Positions 44,951 through 55,093 are shown, numbered from the stretch's first letter. The stretch is 64,000 nt of DNA from Rhizobium sp. RM (GCF_013390595.1 NZ_JACAWV010000007.1:62001-126000), one strand, 5' to 3'. Numbers and translations are program-made. The notes: generated by a model not told the origin, from the letters alone.

Positions 44951-46162
44951 ATGAGACATACGTGGCGCTGGTTCGGACCGGTCGACAAAGTAACAGTTCA
45001 AGATGCAGCACAGGCGGGCGCACAAGGCATTGTCAGTGCACTGCACCACATAACGACGGGCGATGTCTGGCCGGTGGAGGAAATCAGCAAGCGGCATGAG
45101 GCGATCAAGGCAGGCGGGCTGGTCTGGGACGTGGTCGAAAGTGTGCCTGTTTCTGAGGATATCAAGACCCAGAAAGGTGAATGGAAACGCCACGTCTTGA
45201 ACTGGCAGGAAACGCTGCGCCGATTGTCGGCCTCCGGTATTCGTACTGTGTGCTACAATTTCATGCCAGTCCTGGATTGGACCAGGACCGATCTGCGGTG
45301 GGAGACCAGGCATGGCGCGAGAGCCATGCGGTTCGACCTAGTCGACTTCGCAGCCTTCGATATCCACATTCTCAAGCGGCCAGACGCTCGAGCGGACTAC
45401 CCCGACTGGCTCCAGGATCAGGCTGCACAACGTTTTTCGGGAATGGCCGGTGAAAAGATCGCGGCACTCGGCAAGAACATAGGTGCCGGCCTGCCCGGCT
45501 CCGCAGATGGTTATACGCTAGAACAACTCCTTGAAAAACTCAGCTCCTATCAAGGTATTGATCGTACCAGACTGCAACAGAACCTCATCGACTTCCTGTC
45601 GGAGGTCGTTCCAGTGGCAGAAGAAGTCGGTATCAATATTTGCGCCCACGGCGATGATCCGCCGTGGCCCCTGCTAGGCCTGCCACGGATCTTGTCGACC
45701 GAGGCGGATTATGCCCACATGCTGTCTCAGGTCGACAGCCGGGCAAACGGTGTAACTCTGTGTACCGGTTCGCTCGGTGCACGTGCAGACAACAATCTTC
45801 CCTTCATCGCCAAACGCTTTGCCGATCGCATTCACTTCGTTCACCTGCGTAATGTAACGCGCGACACCGATACGGTGCCCTGCTCCTTTTTTGAAGACGA
45901 GCATCTGGAAGGGGGCACGGATATGGTGGCGGTCATTGCGGCGCTCATCCAGGAGGAATCGCGACGCCGCGCTGAAGGGCGCCAGGATCACCAGATACCG
46001 ATGCGACCGGACCATGGACAGGAAATCCTCGACGATCTCAGGCGAGGTGCCCAGCCAGGTTATCCTGCCATCGGCCGCCTGAAGGGGTTGGCGGAATTGC
46101 GCGGGATCGAGCGAACCCTGATGCACAGCCGTTTCGGACTGAGCGACACATCCACAACCTGA
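44951..46162 (+). CDS. uxuA: Mannonate dehydratase
   Basis: A 403-aa TIM-barrel enzyme converting D-mannonate to 2-keto-3-deoxygluconate. It begins MRHTWRWFGPVDKVTV, the classical UxuA start, with the metal site formed by Cys/His/His/Asp in NICAHGDDPP, LCTGSLGARADN, HFVHLRNV and MRPDHGQEILDD. ATG 44951 is 16 bases after the dehydrogenase stop with AAGGAC upstream; the frame open from 44810 overlaps the previous gene. It is the last gene of the TRAP operon. No uxuB (fructuronate reductase), kdgK or eda is in the window. Confidence 0.95.
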   Translation: MRHTWRWFGPVDKVTVQDAAQAGAQGIVSALHHITTGDVWPVEEISKRHEAIKAGGLVWDVVESVPVSEDIKTQKGEWKRHVLNWQETLRRLSASGIRTVCYNFMPVLDWTRTDLRWETRHGARAMRFDLVDFAAFDIHILKRPDARADYPDWLQDQAAQRFSGMAGEKIAALGKNIGAGLPGSADGYTLEQLLEKLSSYQGIDRTRLQQNLIDFLSEVVPVAEEVGINICAHGDDPPWPLLGLPRILSTEADYAHMLSQVDSRANGVTLCTGSLGARADNNLPFIAKRFADRIHFVHLRNVTRDTDTVPCSFFEDEHLEGGTDMVAVIAALIQEESRRRAEGRQDHQIPMRPDHGQEILDDLRRGAQPGYPAIGRLKGLAELRGIERTLMHSRFGLSDTSTT

Positions 46163-46224
46163 TCCACCATCCATCATATTCACCCAGGACCGGATCTGAG
46201 TGGAAAAGGCCAGCCAATCAGCTT

Positions 46225-46254
46225 CACCTTCCTGCAGGCATACGCAGGAAGGTG
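46225..46254 (+). terminator. Strong hairpin after uxuA
   Basis: CACCTTCCTGC (46225-46235) pairs perfectly with GCAGGAAGGTG (46244-46254), an 11-bp stem with an 8-base loop, 62 bases downstream of the uxuA stop. A U-tract is missing. It separates the uronate operon from the dehydrogenase gene at 46465; the remaining bases to 46464 show no credible ORF. Confidence 0.55.
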
Positions 46255-46464
46255 TGGCGGTGGCTGTTGTACGTTGTCGTCAAATAATCACACTTTTCGA
46301 GCAAATAAAGTACAAAGCGTCTTTCGCCAGAGCCCCACAAGGGTTAAGGCAGAGGGCAACCGGACAAGGATCGTCAGGTCGGCAAATTGCCTGCTGCCTG
46401 CGGTCCAGTCGTACGGTCTCGGGTGGACGTTCCACACAGGTTTCGATTTTCAGGGAAGAGCACA

Positions 46465-47976
46465 ATGAGTTTCAAGCCGCATGGCAAACATCTCGTCGCA
46501 GGAGAATGGGTCGCAACGGAAACAAAGTTTCGTAGTGAACCGGCTCAAGGCGAAGCATTCGACTTTTCGGTCGGTACGGTCGACCTGGTAAACAAGGCGT
46601 GCGAGGCCGCAGAAGACGCCTTCTGGAGCTACGGTTACACCACTCGGGAAGAGCGCGCCGCGTTCCTCGACACCATTGCTGACGAGATCGAAGCCCGCGC
46701 CGACGCAATCACCGAAATCGGCTCTGCCGAAACGGGCCTGCCGGCAGGCCGTCTTCAGGGCGAACGTGGCCGCACGACCGGTCAGTTGCGCCTCTTCGCA
46801 TCGCACATTCGCAATGGCGAGTATCTCGATCGCCGCCATGACGTGGCACTGCCGGATCGCCAGCCGCTGCCCCGTCCGGATATCCGCCTTATGCAGCGTC
46901 CAATCGGCCCGGTTGCCGTTTTCGGCGCATCCAACTTCCCGCTGGCATTCTCTGTTGCCGGTGGCGACACCGCAGCAGCGCTTGCTGCCGGTTGCCCGGT
47001 GGTCGTCAAGGGTCACTCGGCTCACCCTGGCACTGGCGAGATCGTTGCAGAAGCCGTGCTTGCTGCCGTCAAGAAGCATAACCTTCACCCAGGCGTTTTC
47101 TCGCTGATCCAGGGCGGCCGTCGTGACGTTGGCTCTGCCCTCGTCCAGCATCCACGCATCAAGGCAGTCGGCTTCACAGGGTCGCTGGCCGGTGGACGCG
47201 CCCTGTTCGACCTGTGTGCACAGCGTCCAGAGCCGATCCCGTTCTTCGGTGAACTAGGCTCTGTCAATCCGATGTTCCTTCTGCCGGAAGCGATCAACGC
47301 ACGCGGCGAAGCCATCGCAAAGGGCTGGGCAGGTTCGCTCACCATGGGTGCTGGCCAGTTCTGCACCAACCCCGGCATCGCTGTCGTCCTGTCGTCTCAG
47401 GCTGACGCCATTGCCGAGACGGCACGTGCTGCGCTGTCCGAGGTCGGCCCACAAGTCATGCTGACGGACGGGATTGCCTCTGCCTATCGCGACGGCCGCG
47501 ACCGCATCGCAGCCGGTAACGGCGTTCGCGACGTTCTGACCACCACCTGCAATCTGCGCAACGCCACACCTTACCTGTTCCGCGTTTCCGCTAAGGACTG
47601 GCTTGCCAACCATGCACTTGCGGAAGAAGTCTTTGGGCCACTCGGCCTGATCGTGACGGTCGACAGCGCCGAGGAAATGATCGAAGTGGCAAAAAGCTTC
47701 GAAGGTCAGCTTACCGCCACGCTTCATCTCGATGCGGGTGACGCCGAACTGGGTCGCAAGCTTCTGCCGATCCTCGAGCGCAAGGCTGGTCGTGTCCTTG
47801 CCAACGGCTTCCCGACGGGTGTCGAAGTCTCTGATGCCATGGTTCACGGCGGCCCCTACCCGGCCTCGACCAACTTCGGTGCGACCTCGGTTGGCACCAT
47901 GTCGATCCGTCGCTTCCTGCGCCCGGTTTCTTACCAGAACATTCCGGCTGACGTTCTCCCGTCCGACATCGGTTGA
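46465..47976 (+). CDS. Alpha-ketoglutaric semialdehyde dehydrogenase (2,5-dioxovalerate dehydrogenase)
   Basis: A 503-aa aldehyde dehydrogenase of the KGSADH group that oxidises 2,5-dioxopentanoate to 2-oxoglutarate. Diagnostic text is RPIGPVAVFGASNFPLAFSVAGGDTAAALAAGCPVVVKGHSAHPGT, the general base Glu263 (PFFGELGSVNP), the catalytic Cys300 (MGAGQFCTNPG), and the C-terminal PTGVEVSDAMVHGGPYPASTNFGATSVG. This is the terminal step of oxidative xylose/arabinose, galactarate and hydroxyproline pathways. ATG 46465 has GGGAAGAG five bases upstream. It stands as a single transcription unit between hairpins, and could serve the XylD-like dehydratase or the DapA-family enzyme elsewhere in the window (inference). 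Confidence 0.92.
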   Translation: MSFKPHGKHLVAGEWVATETKFRSEPAQGEAFDFSVGTVDLVNKACEAAEDAFWSYGYTTREERAAFLDTIADEIEARADAITEIGSAETGLPAGRLQGERGRTTGQLRLFASHIRNGEYLDRRHDVALPDRQPLPRPDIRLMQRPIGPVAVFGASNFPLAFSVAGGDTAAALAAGCPVVVKGHSAHPGTGEIVAEAVLAAVKKHNLHPGVFSLIQGGRRDVGSALVQHPRIKAVGFTGSLAGGRALFDLCAQRPEPIPFFGELGSVNPMFLLPEAINARGEAIAKGWAGSLTMGAGQFCTNPGIAVVLSSQADAIAETARAALSEVGPQVMLTDGIASAYRDGRDRIAAGNGVRDVLTTTCNLRNATPYLFRVSAKDWLANHALAEEVFGPLGLIVTVDSAEEMIEVAKSFEGQLTATLHLDAGDAELGRKLLPILERKAGRVLANGFPTGVEVSDAMVHGGPYPASTNFGATSVGTMSIRRFLRPVSYQNIPADVLPSDIG

Positions 47977-47985
47977 TTTTTGAGT

Positions 47986-48015
47986 TCACGCCGGCAAAAC
48001 AGTTTGCCGGCGTGA
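47986..48015. terminator. Perfect 13-bp hairpin downstream of the KGSADH gene
   Basis: TCACGCCGGCAAA (47986-47998) and TTTGCCGGCGTGA (48003-48015) pair perfectly around an ACAG loop, 9 bases after the stop. The stem is strong but followed by TCCCG rather than T residues. Confidence 0.65.
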
Positions 48016-48187
48016 TCCCGCATCCTCGGCGCGCCGAACATGCGTGGCCACACCTCCGCTCGCCTATCTAAAATGGCGTCTGGGCGCTCCGCCCGTTGAC
48101 GGCGTCGTTGCCTTCTGATTTTCCAACACTTTTTTGAGTCCATTTTTCCCACAACTGGCGCCACACGGGTTGACAGTCCGCGCCATC

Positions 48188-48227
48188 GTAATGTTATTAC
48201 ATTTCGAACTGAACGTAATAACATTAC
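48188..48227. promoter_or_regulatory. Two Zur-type zinc-regulator palindromes
   Basis: The 13-mer GTAAT-N3-ATTAC occurs twice, as GTAATGTTATTAC (48188-48200) and as its reverse complement GTAATAACATTAC (48215-48227), 27 bases apart centre to centre. The composition and symmetry match the Zur boxes of Agrobacterium and other alphaproteobacteria (ATGTTATA/TATAACAT-like). They lie 54-93 bases before the aztD start, so zinc-dependent repression is expected. Confidence 0.75.
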
Positions 48228-48280
48228 CGATCCGATGCCCGCGATATCGCGAACGGACCTTAACTGTCGGAAGGACACTC

Positions 48281-49525
48281 ATGGCACCTCCTCTTCAGAA
48301 TTTCCTCATGTCTGCGCTTGCGTCATCTCTGGTGTTTGCGCCCTTTGCCACACTCAATGCATCAGCGGAGGAAAGCCAGGACAGCCGCACGGAGTGGCGC
48401 CTTTTCGTCGCAGACCATTCCCAACCAATTGTCCGCGCGATCAATTTCAAAGACGGGAAGGAACTGGCGCGCTATGATTTAAAGGGTTACGCAGCGCTCA
48501 CTGCAAGTGCCACCGGACAGACGGTGTTCGCGACGCAGTCGGACGCAGACGTCGTCAACATCATCAAAACCGGCATTATTTTATCCGACCACGGCGAGCA
48601 CCGAGATCTCGATGTGGAAGAGACCGCCCTCCTGCCTGTGATTTTCGAAGGAAAACGTCCGTTCCACGTCGTGCCCCACGATGATCACGCTATTCTCTTT
48701 TACGATCGCGGCGGCAAGGCCGACGTTATCGACGAGGCAGCTCTACTGGAAGGAAAGGCAAAGGTCCGAACAATCGACACAACGGCAGCCCATCACGGTG
48801 TCGCGGTCACGATGGGGCGCTACGTCCTTGTATCGGTCCCCGATCGGAACGCTGAATTGAAGCCCGATGCCTTGCCGCCGCGTGTCGGAGTGCGCGTCCT
48901 CGACAAGGACGGAAAAGAAGTCGGTCAGCAGGCAAAGTGCACGGATCTGCATGGCGAGGCAACTTCCGCCAGACTAGTCGCATTCGGTTGCAAAGAAGGC
49001 GTTCTGGTTGCCCGGCCTGGCGGCATCGACGGTCCAGAATTTGAAATGCTCCCATACCCGGAGCATTTCCCGAAGGCGAACACCGGTACGCTGCTTGGGG
49101 GTAAATCCATGCAGTTCTTCCTCGGCAACTACGGCGAAAACAAAGTGGTTCTCATCGATCCGGACGGCGAGGAAAAGTTCCGTCTCATCGAGCTACCGAC
49201 ACGACGTGTCGACTTCATCCTCGATCCCGCCAACCCGCGCAATGCCTACATCCTGACAGAAGACGGGGATCTGCACGTCCTTGATATTCTTGAGGCGGCT
49301 ATCGTACGAAAATCGAAGATAACCGAGCCTTACAGCAAAGACGGCCATTGGCGTGACGCGCGCCCGCGCCTTGCAGTCGCCGACGGCAAGATCGCTCTTT
49401 CGGATCCACACCACTCGCTGATACGGGTGGTGGACGCCGAGACCCTGAAAGAAACGCGCACGATCCCCGTGGAAGGCCAACCGTTCTCGATCGTCGCAGT
49501 TGGCGGTTCGGGAGTTTCGCACTAA
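48281..49525 (+). CDS. aztD: Periplasmic zinc metallochaperone, AztD-like
   Basis: A 414-aa secreted protein with a signal peptide (about 1-29, ending NASA). The rest is a beta-propeller-like chain with the histidine-rich AztD motifs: VADHSQPIVRAIN, DHGEHRDLDVEE, FHVVPHDDHAILFYDRGG, AAHHGVAVTMGRYVLVS and CTDLHGEAT. AztD delivers zinc to the AztC binding protein of the AztABC importer. ATG 48281 has GAAGGA upstream and directly precedes the signal peptide; the longer frame begins within the Zur-box region. No aztABC genes flank it here, so the transporter must be encoded elsewhere. Zur control is indicated by two palindromes upstream. Confidence 0.85.
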   Translation: MAPPLQNFLMSALASSLVFAPFATLNASAEESQDSRTEWRLFVADHSQPIVRAINFKDGKELARYDLKGYAALTASATGQTVFATQSDADVVNIIKTGIILSDHGEHRDLDVEETALLPVIFEGKRPFHVVPHDDHAILFYDRGGKADVIDEAALLEGKAKVRTIDTTAAHHGVAVTMGRYVLVSVPDRNAELKPDALPPRVGVRVLDKDGKEVGQQAKCTDLHGEATSARLVAFGCKEGVLVARPGGIDGPEFEMLPYPEHFPKANTGTLLGGKSMQFFLGNYGENKVVLIDPDGEEKFRLIELPTRRVDFILDPANPRNAYILTEDGDLHVLDILEAAIVRKSKITEPYSKDGHWRDARPRLAVADGKIALSDPHHSLIRVVDAETLKETRTIPVEGQPFSIVAVGGSGVSH

Positions 49526-49537
49526 ATATTGCCTATG

Positions 49538-49566
49538 TGGCGGACAGATCACCCTGTCCGCCATTT
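49538..49566. terminator. Intrinsic terminator between aztD and DUF3830 gene
   Basis: TGGCGGACAG (49538-49547) pairs perfectly with CTGTCCGCCA (49554-49563) around a six-base loop and is followed by TTTCTC on the + strand. It lies between convergent genes. Confidence 0.7.
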
Positions 49567-49575
49567 CTCAAACGC

Positions 49576-49989
49576 TCACTCCGCCACTTCGAAGCGGATC
49601 GGGTGTGCCCCCTCCCAAAGAACTTTCGGCCCAAGTTCCGCCAGCTTGTCCAGATTGGACGTCAGCGTAATGAAATGGTTTCCCGCGAGCTGCCCGACTT
49701 TCGAGGAGAAATCCACGCCTCCATACGCCAACAAGATTTCCGTTTCACTGATACCGCCTGGATAAAGAATGAACTGTCCAGGGGCCGGATGGCTGGTATG
49801 GTTTTCGTATCCGACGCCAAACTCATAGTCTCCAAGCGGAATCCAGACACCTTCACCGGACCAGCGCACGTGGACGATCTGGCCTTCGAATGGCATGCGA
49901 GCAAGGAATGCCTCACAGGTTTTAGGGGCTTTTTCCATCTCCAGCACAGCGTCGAATACGTAGGGGCCGGCGGTTACCTTCAGCTTCAT
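49576..49989 (-). CDS. DUF3830 family protein (cyclophilin-like fold)
   Basis: A 137-aa protein recognised as DUF3830 by FDAVLEMEKAPKTCEAFLARMPFEGQIVHVRWSGEGVWIPLGDY and YPGGISETEILLAYGG. Members have a cyclophilin-like beta-barrel and unknown function, and they commonly accompany hydantoinase/amidohydrolase genes, as here. It is the last gene of the amino-acid ABC operon, 35 bases downstream of the hydantoinase. No signal peptide or metal motif is visible. A role in binding or hydrolysing the same cyclic substrate is only a guess. Confidence 0.85.
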   Translation of the reverse strand: MKLKVTAGPYVFDAVLEMEKAPKTCEAFLARMPFEGQIVHVRWSGEGVWIPLGDYEFGVGYENHTSHPAPGQFILYPGGISETEILLAYGGVDFSSKVGQLAGNHFITLTSNLDKLAELGPKVLWEGAHPIRFEVAE

Positions 49990-50024
49990 TAGTTATTGTC
50001 TCCAGTGTGTCAGTTTAAAATTAT

Positions 50025-51428
50025 TCATGCCTTTCGGCGGGTACTCGCGGCGCGATAAACACCGTCGCCTTTCTTGCCCTTAAGCACCCCGTCCTCGACC
50101 ATGATACGTCCGCCCAGAATGACGGTCGTCGGCCAGCCCGCGACATCCATTCCCTCATAGGGCGAATAGTCTGCCCCATCGTGGAGTTCGGCATGGCGGA
50201 TTGTACGTTTTTCTTTCGGATCCCAGATTGCAAGATCGGCATCGGAGCCAATTGCGATGGTTCCCTTCTGCGGATACAAACCGTATGTTTTCGCGTGATT
50301 TGTCGCTGTAAGGGCAACAAATCGTTGTAAATCAATCCGACCCTTCATGACGCCCTCGGAAAATAGGATCGGCATCCGTGTTTCCACGCCGGGAATACCG
50401 TTCGGGATATGGCGAAAGCTCAGGCGCCCTCTCGGATTGAGCTTGCCGCGCTCGTCGTCATAACGGAATGGGCAATGGTCAGAAGAGAACAGATCGAAGA
50501 CGCCGTTCTCGATACCAAGCCAGCACTCATCCTGTGCAGCTAGATCGCGTGGCGGTGGAGAGCAGACAAATTTTGCACCCTCCCAATCCATGCCCGAAAG
50601 ATCGTCTGCCGTCAGCACCAGATATTGCGGGCAGGTCTCGCCGACAACCTTCACCCCGCGAGCCCGCGCACGACCAATCTCTTCCATCGCCTGCCCGTTC
50701 GAGACATGAACGATAACAACCGGCACATCGACGATTTCTGCGAGTGTGAGCGCCCGGTGCGTCGCCTCGCGTTCAACAGCAGCTGGACGCGTCGTGGCAT
50801 GGGCACGCGGCGCGACATCACCTGCAGCCTCGTGTTTTTCGATGAGGAAACGGATCGCGTCTTCATTTTCACAATGGACCATGACCGTTGCCCCGGTCTC
50901 ACGAGCAACATCCAGTGTCTTGAGAATCTCCGCATCGCTGAGGCGGAGATCGTCGTAGGTCATAAAGACTTTCAGCGACGAATATCCATCCTCTATCAAT
51001 GCTGGAAGTTCTTGACCGAGGACAGCTTCGGTTGGCTCGTTGACGATTAGGTGGAAGCTGATGTCTGTGTAGCAGTTGCCATCAGCGAGAGCGTGGTACG
51101 CCTTTAGCGCTTCGCGCAAGGATTTTCCCTTCTCTTGCAGGCAAAAGGGCATAAGCGTGGTATTTCCACCGAACAATGCCGAGCGCGTGCCGCTTTCGAA
51201 GTCATCAGCCATGACAATTCCATCACCCGAAGGCTGCGAGATGTGGACATGGCTGTCTATTCCACCCGGCAGGACAAATTTACCTTCAGCATCGACAACC
51301 GTTCCATCGGCATCAATATGTTCGGCGATCTGTACGATGCGCCCATTTTTGATGCCAATATCGGCATGGAAAACGTCAGACGCTGTTGCGATGGTTCCGT
51401 TGCGTACGATGAGATCGAGTTCACCCAT
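50025..51428 (-). CDS. Dihydropyrimidinase / D-hydantoinase-type amidohydrolase
   Basis: A 467-aa cyclic-amide hydrolase. The binuclear metal site is complete: His60 and His62 in GGIDSHVHI, the carbamylated Lys153 in SLKVFMTYD, His185 in MVHCENED, His241 in VIVHVSNG, and the Asp in LFSSDHCPF. Such enzymes open dihydropyrimidines, hydantoins or other cyclic imides/ureides to N-carbamoyl products. ATG 51428 has AAGGAG six bases upstream; the first nine codons of the longer ORF are excluded. No N-carbamoylase is in the operon, so either another cyclic amide is the substrate or the second step is encoded elsewhere. Preceded by the ABC ATPase by 23 bases. Confidence 0.88.
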   Translation of the reverse strand: MGELDLIVRNGTIATASDVFHADIGIKNGRIVQIAEHIDADGTVVDAEGKFVLPGGIDSHVHISQPSGDGIVMADDFESGTRSALFGGNTTLMPFCLQEKGKSLREALKAYHALADGNCYTDISFHLIVNEPTEAVLGQELPALIEDGYSSLKVFMTYDDLRLSDAEILKTLDVARETGATVMVHCENEDAIRFLIEKHEAAGDVAPRAHATTRPAAVEREATHRALTLAEIVDVPVVIVHVSNGQAMEEIGRARARGVKVVGETCPQYLVLTADDLSGMDWEGAKFVCSPPPRDLAAQDECWLGIENGVFDLFSSDHCPFRYDDERGKLNPRGRLSFRHIPNGIPGVETRMPILFSEGVMKGRIDLQRFVALTATNHAKTYGLYPQKGTIAIGSDADLAIWDPKEKRTIRHAELHDGADYSPYEGMDVAGWPTTVILGGRIMVEDGVLKGKKGDGVYRAASTRRKA

Positions 51429-51451
51429 GGCGCACTCCTTTCCAATTTTCG

Positions 51452-52180
<729 letters not shown>

Positions 52181-52187
52181 TGTCGCC

Positions 52188-55079
52188 TCACTGGAAACGG
52201 GAAATGGAAAATGCCGACAGATCGCGGCCTGGGTCACGGCCGGTGACCATTGCGGCCGTGAGTTGTCCGACGAGCGGACCGAGCGTATAGCCGTTGGACG
52301 TAACGGCATTGAAGAAACCGGGCATGGCGGGATGTTCGCCGAGGATTGGCGCACCATCGATGTTAATGTTCATCGCCGCCCAACTGCGGATCACATGCAG
52401 TTTACGCAGTCCAGGCACCACGTGCTGTGCCACCCAGAGGTTACCTTCAAGGCTGGAAAACAGTGGGCGCGGATGGCTATGAATGGGGTCAAGGCCGGCA
52501 GTCCAGCCGCCCCCAATCAGAAAATTACCGTTGGCCGCCTGCTTCAGTGTCAGGTGGCGGTCGGCATGAGCGACCAGATGGGAGATTGCTGGAGCCGCAG
52601 CCTCTGTAACAACCATCTGCAGTGGTGCACCGAAAACGGGCACGTTGAGGCCAAGCATGGCACCGATGCGCGACGCGAACGCGCCGGCTGCGTTGACGAT
52701 ACGTGTAGCCGAAATCGTTCCTCGTGACGTTTTGACAAGAAAGCGATTGCCGGCGGCCTCAATTGAAAGCACTTCGGTACGGTCGAAAATGGACGTACCG
52801 GCCTTCATGGCGGCATCTGCCATGTGACGCGTCGCGATCAACGGATTGATCTTGCCCTCCTGAGGGCAATACGCAGCACCGATCATCGCGGACGAGAGGG
52901 CCGGTTCAAGCCGGTGGAGATCCTGTTTTCCGATGACATGACAATCGATCCCCGAGGCCCGTTCCATGGCCGTCTTTTCCTCAAGAAACCGGAGATGGGC
53001 CTCCGTCTCGGCGACCATCAGTCCACCGGTTATCTTCATCTCGAAGTCGACACCAAAGCGCTTCTCAAGGCTCAGCCAGAGATCGATGGAATCGCGCTGC
53101 AGTGAGAGCGTGCGGGCGGCAGGACCACCGCCGCCTTCAGCACGAGCGCCATGATCGAAGGAGAGAAGTTGCGCATGCAAGCTGCCTGCATTTCCGCCGG
53201 ACGCCAGGCCTCCGGGAAAGCCACGCTCCACGACGACGACATCGTCACCGGTCTCTGCAAGAAAGTAGGCTGTGGAAAGGCCAGCTATACCGGCACCGAT
53301 GACGAGTGTACCAACCTCGGTTCTTGGCAATGGCTCCTGGTTCGAAAGAGGCGGGCGTTCCGGCAAGAGTGCGCGCTTATGGCCGCCCCATTCCGCCTTT
53401 TCGACAGATAAGGCTGCAAGCGGCACCGGACGAAGGGGCATCTGCGGTGCGAGTAAGCCTTGCGTCTGCGATTGAGGTTTGCCGGTAAGTTCCGTCAAGG
53501 TTCGACCGCAATAGCGGCTCTGGCAACGCCCCATGCCGGCACGCGTCAGGCGTTTCAAGGTTGCGATGTCGGGTGGTCCCTTGCCTGAAATTTCTCGCAA
53601 GCGACCGACAGTGATATTCTCACACCGACAGGCGATCGTGCTGTCTTCGAGTTCTGACTTTTTCTCAGCGCCATCGGCAAATAGCGACCACAAAGCGCCC
53701 TGAAACCGTCTTGATCGCAGAAGTCTGTTTGCAGCCTTGGCGTCCGACCTCTCACTCAATCCAAGCTTTCGAGCAACTGCGAGGCCCGCAAGCCGCCCTT
53801 CAGACATCGCAACGTAAGCGCCGCCAAAACGCGAAGCCTCGCCAACAATATAAACGTTGGGCAACGAACTCTCTCCGTCCTTGCCGCACCGGGCGACAAG
53901 TGAGCCGTCAGCGGCAACGTCATGCGCGCAACCCACCAACCTTGAAACCTCGTTCGACGCCGTAAAATCTCCACCCAGGAGCACAGTGTCGGCCTCGAAA
54001 TAACGGGGTCCAGTGGGCGTTGAAATCGCCACACGCTCCACCTGTGTGTCGCCCTCGACCGCCAGAACGCGACTTCGCCAGAAAAGCGGTATGCGTGCCT
54101 TCGTCAGTCTGGCGAGTTCGCGCATACCCTTGAGAGCCAAGGCAGGGTCGCATCTAAGGACAGCAAGTGCGGCCGCGGGATTATGAAAGGGGGACAAAGC
54201 GCGATCTACGAGAGCAGCCACTTGCCCTCCTGCTTTCAGGACTTCCATCGCGACCTGAATGTTGAGTGGTCCGTTGCCGGCAACAACGATCCGCTTGCCA
54301 GGGAGTGTGGCATAGCTGCGCAACAACGTCTGCGCAGCGCCTGCTGTCATGACGCCCGGCAGCGTCCACCCAGGGATGGGTGCGGGGCGCTCGAAAGCGC
54401 CGGTGGCAATCACCATCATATCCGGGACGGCATAAAACGCACCGTCGGGCCCGTAGCAGCCTACCGACAATTCACCGTCATCATTGCGCGACGCGCCCCA
54501 AACAGTAACGCCCGCCACAAGTGTAACACCCGCGTTGCGGGCTCGTTCAATCAGAGAGGCACCATCGGAAGCCTGCGTGTCTGTTCTGAGGACTTCCGCG
54601 GCGACCGGTGTGTTCGGTTGCTTATAGAATTGGCCACCGGCGCTATACCGCTCATCCAGAACGACAACCGATGCACCAGCCTCCGCCGCAGCAAGTGCCG
54701 CGGAAAGGCCGCCAGGACCTGCGCCAACGATGAGCACATCCATGCGCCTTTCGCCAACCGCCAGAGGTAGCGGTGCAATCTCTTTCAGGCGCTCGTCAAG
54801 GATATCTGGCCGGGCTGGCTGACGTTCCACATGCATGCCCGGCGAGACCGGTGTCATGCAGGCTCGCTGGCTGGTGCGACCATCAACCGTTACAAGACAG
54901 TCGTGACAAACACCCATCCCGCAAAAGAGCCCACGAGCTTTCGCACTCGTATCACAGGAAAACCCATGCCGGCCCGATTGCGCCATTGCGGCTGCAATGC
55001 TGGCTCCCGCTTCGACACGGCATTCAGCACCGTCAATGTAAAGCATAAGCTTTTCTGCGGAACCGGCGGAAAGGGGCAT
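52188..55079 (-). CDS. Four-module fusion oxidoreductase: 2Fe-2S + FAD reductase + BFD + D-amino-acid-oxidase-like
   Basis: A 963-aa single polypeptide. Residues 12-90 form a Fer2_4 2Fe-2S domain with Cys53, 58, 61 and 74; residues 113-480 a pyridine-nucleotide-disulfide-type FAD domain (GAGPGG at 119-124); residues 480-530 a BFD-like [2Fe-2S] domain (Cys484, 486, 519, 524); and residues 588-963 a DAO-family domain (GAGIAG at 595-600). Separate proteins with these modules form HcnABC hydrogen-cyanide synthase, opine oxidases and D-hydroxyproline dehydrogenase; here all three subunits are joined. It most likely oxidises a D-amino acid, imino acid or N-alkyl amino acid and passes electrons to the respiratory chain. 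It sits between the DapA-family gene (14 bases) and the ATPase gene (7 bases). Confidence 0.88.
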   Translation of the reverse strand: MPLSAGSAEKLMLYIDGAECRVEAGASIAAAMAQSGRHGFSCDTSAKARGLFCGMGVCHDCLVTVDGRTSQRACMTPVSPGMHVERQPARPDILDERLKEIAPLPLAVGERRMDVLIVGAGPGGLSAALAAAEAGASVVVLDERYSAGGQFYKQPNTPVAAEVLRTDTQASDGASLIERARNAGVTLVAGVTVWGASRNDDGELSVGCYGPDGAFYAVPDMMVIATGAFERPAPIPGWTLPGVMTAGAAQTLLRSYATLPGKRIVVAGNGPLNIQVAMEVLKAGGQVAALVDRALSPFHNPAAALAVLRCDPALALKGMRELARLTKARIPLFWRSRVLAVEGDTQVERVAISTPTGPRYFEADTVLLGGDFTASNEVSRLVGCAHDVAADGSLVARCGKDGESSLPNVYIVGEASRFGGAYVAMSEGRLAGLAVARKLGLSERSDAKAANRLLRSRRFQGALWSLFADGAEKKSELEDSTIACRCENITVGRLREISGKGPPDIATLKRLTRAGMGRCQSRYCGRTLTELTGKPQSQTQGLLAPQMPLRPVPLAALSVEKAEWGGHKRALLPERPPLSNQEPLPRTEVGTLVIGAGIAGLSTAYFLAETGDDVVVVERGFPGGLASGGNAGSLHAQLLSFDHGARAEGGGGPAARTLSLQRDSIDLWLSLEKRFGVDFEMKITGGLMVAETEAHLRFLEEKTAMERASGIDCHVIGKQDLHRLEPALSSAMIGAAYCPQEGKINPLIATRHMADAAMKAGTSIFDRTEVLSIEAAGNRFLVKTSRGTISATRIVNAAGAFASRIGAMLGLNVPVFGAPLQMVVTEAAAPAISHLVAHADRHLTLKQAANGNFLIGGGWTAGLDPIHSHPRPLFSSLEGNLWVAQHVVPGLRKLHVIRSWAAMNINIDGAPILGEHPAMPGFFNAVTSNGYTLGPLVGQLTAAMVTGRDPGRDLSAFSISRFQ

Positions 55080-55093
55080 TCAGGTAACTTTCC

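Noticed and set aside
46200-46535. + strand ORF spanning the gap before the KGSADH gene
   Set aside because: It overlaps a perfect hairpin and the start of the dehydrogenase in another frame, and has no recognisable protein features.
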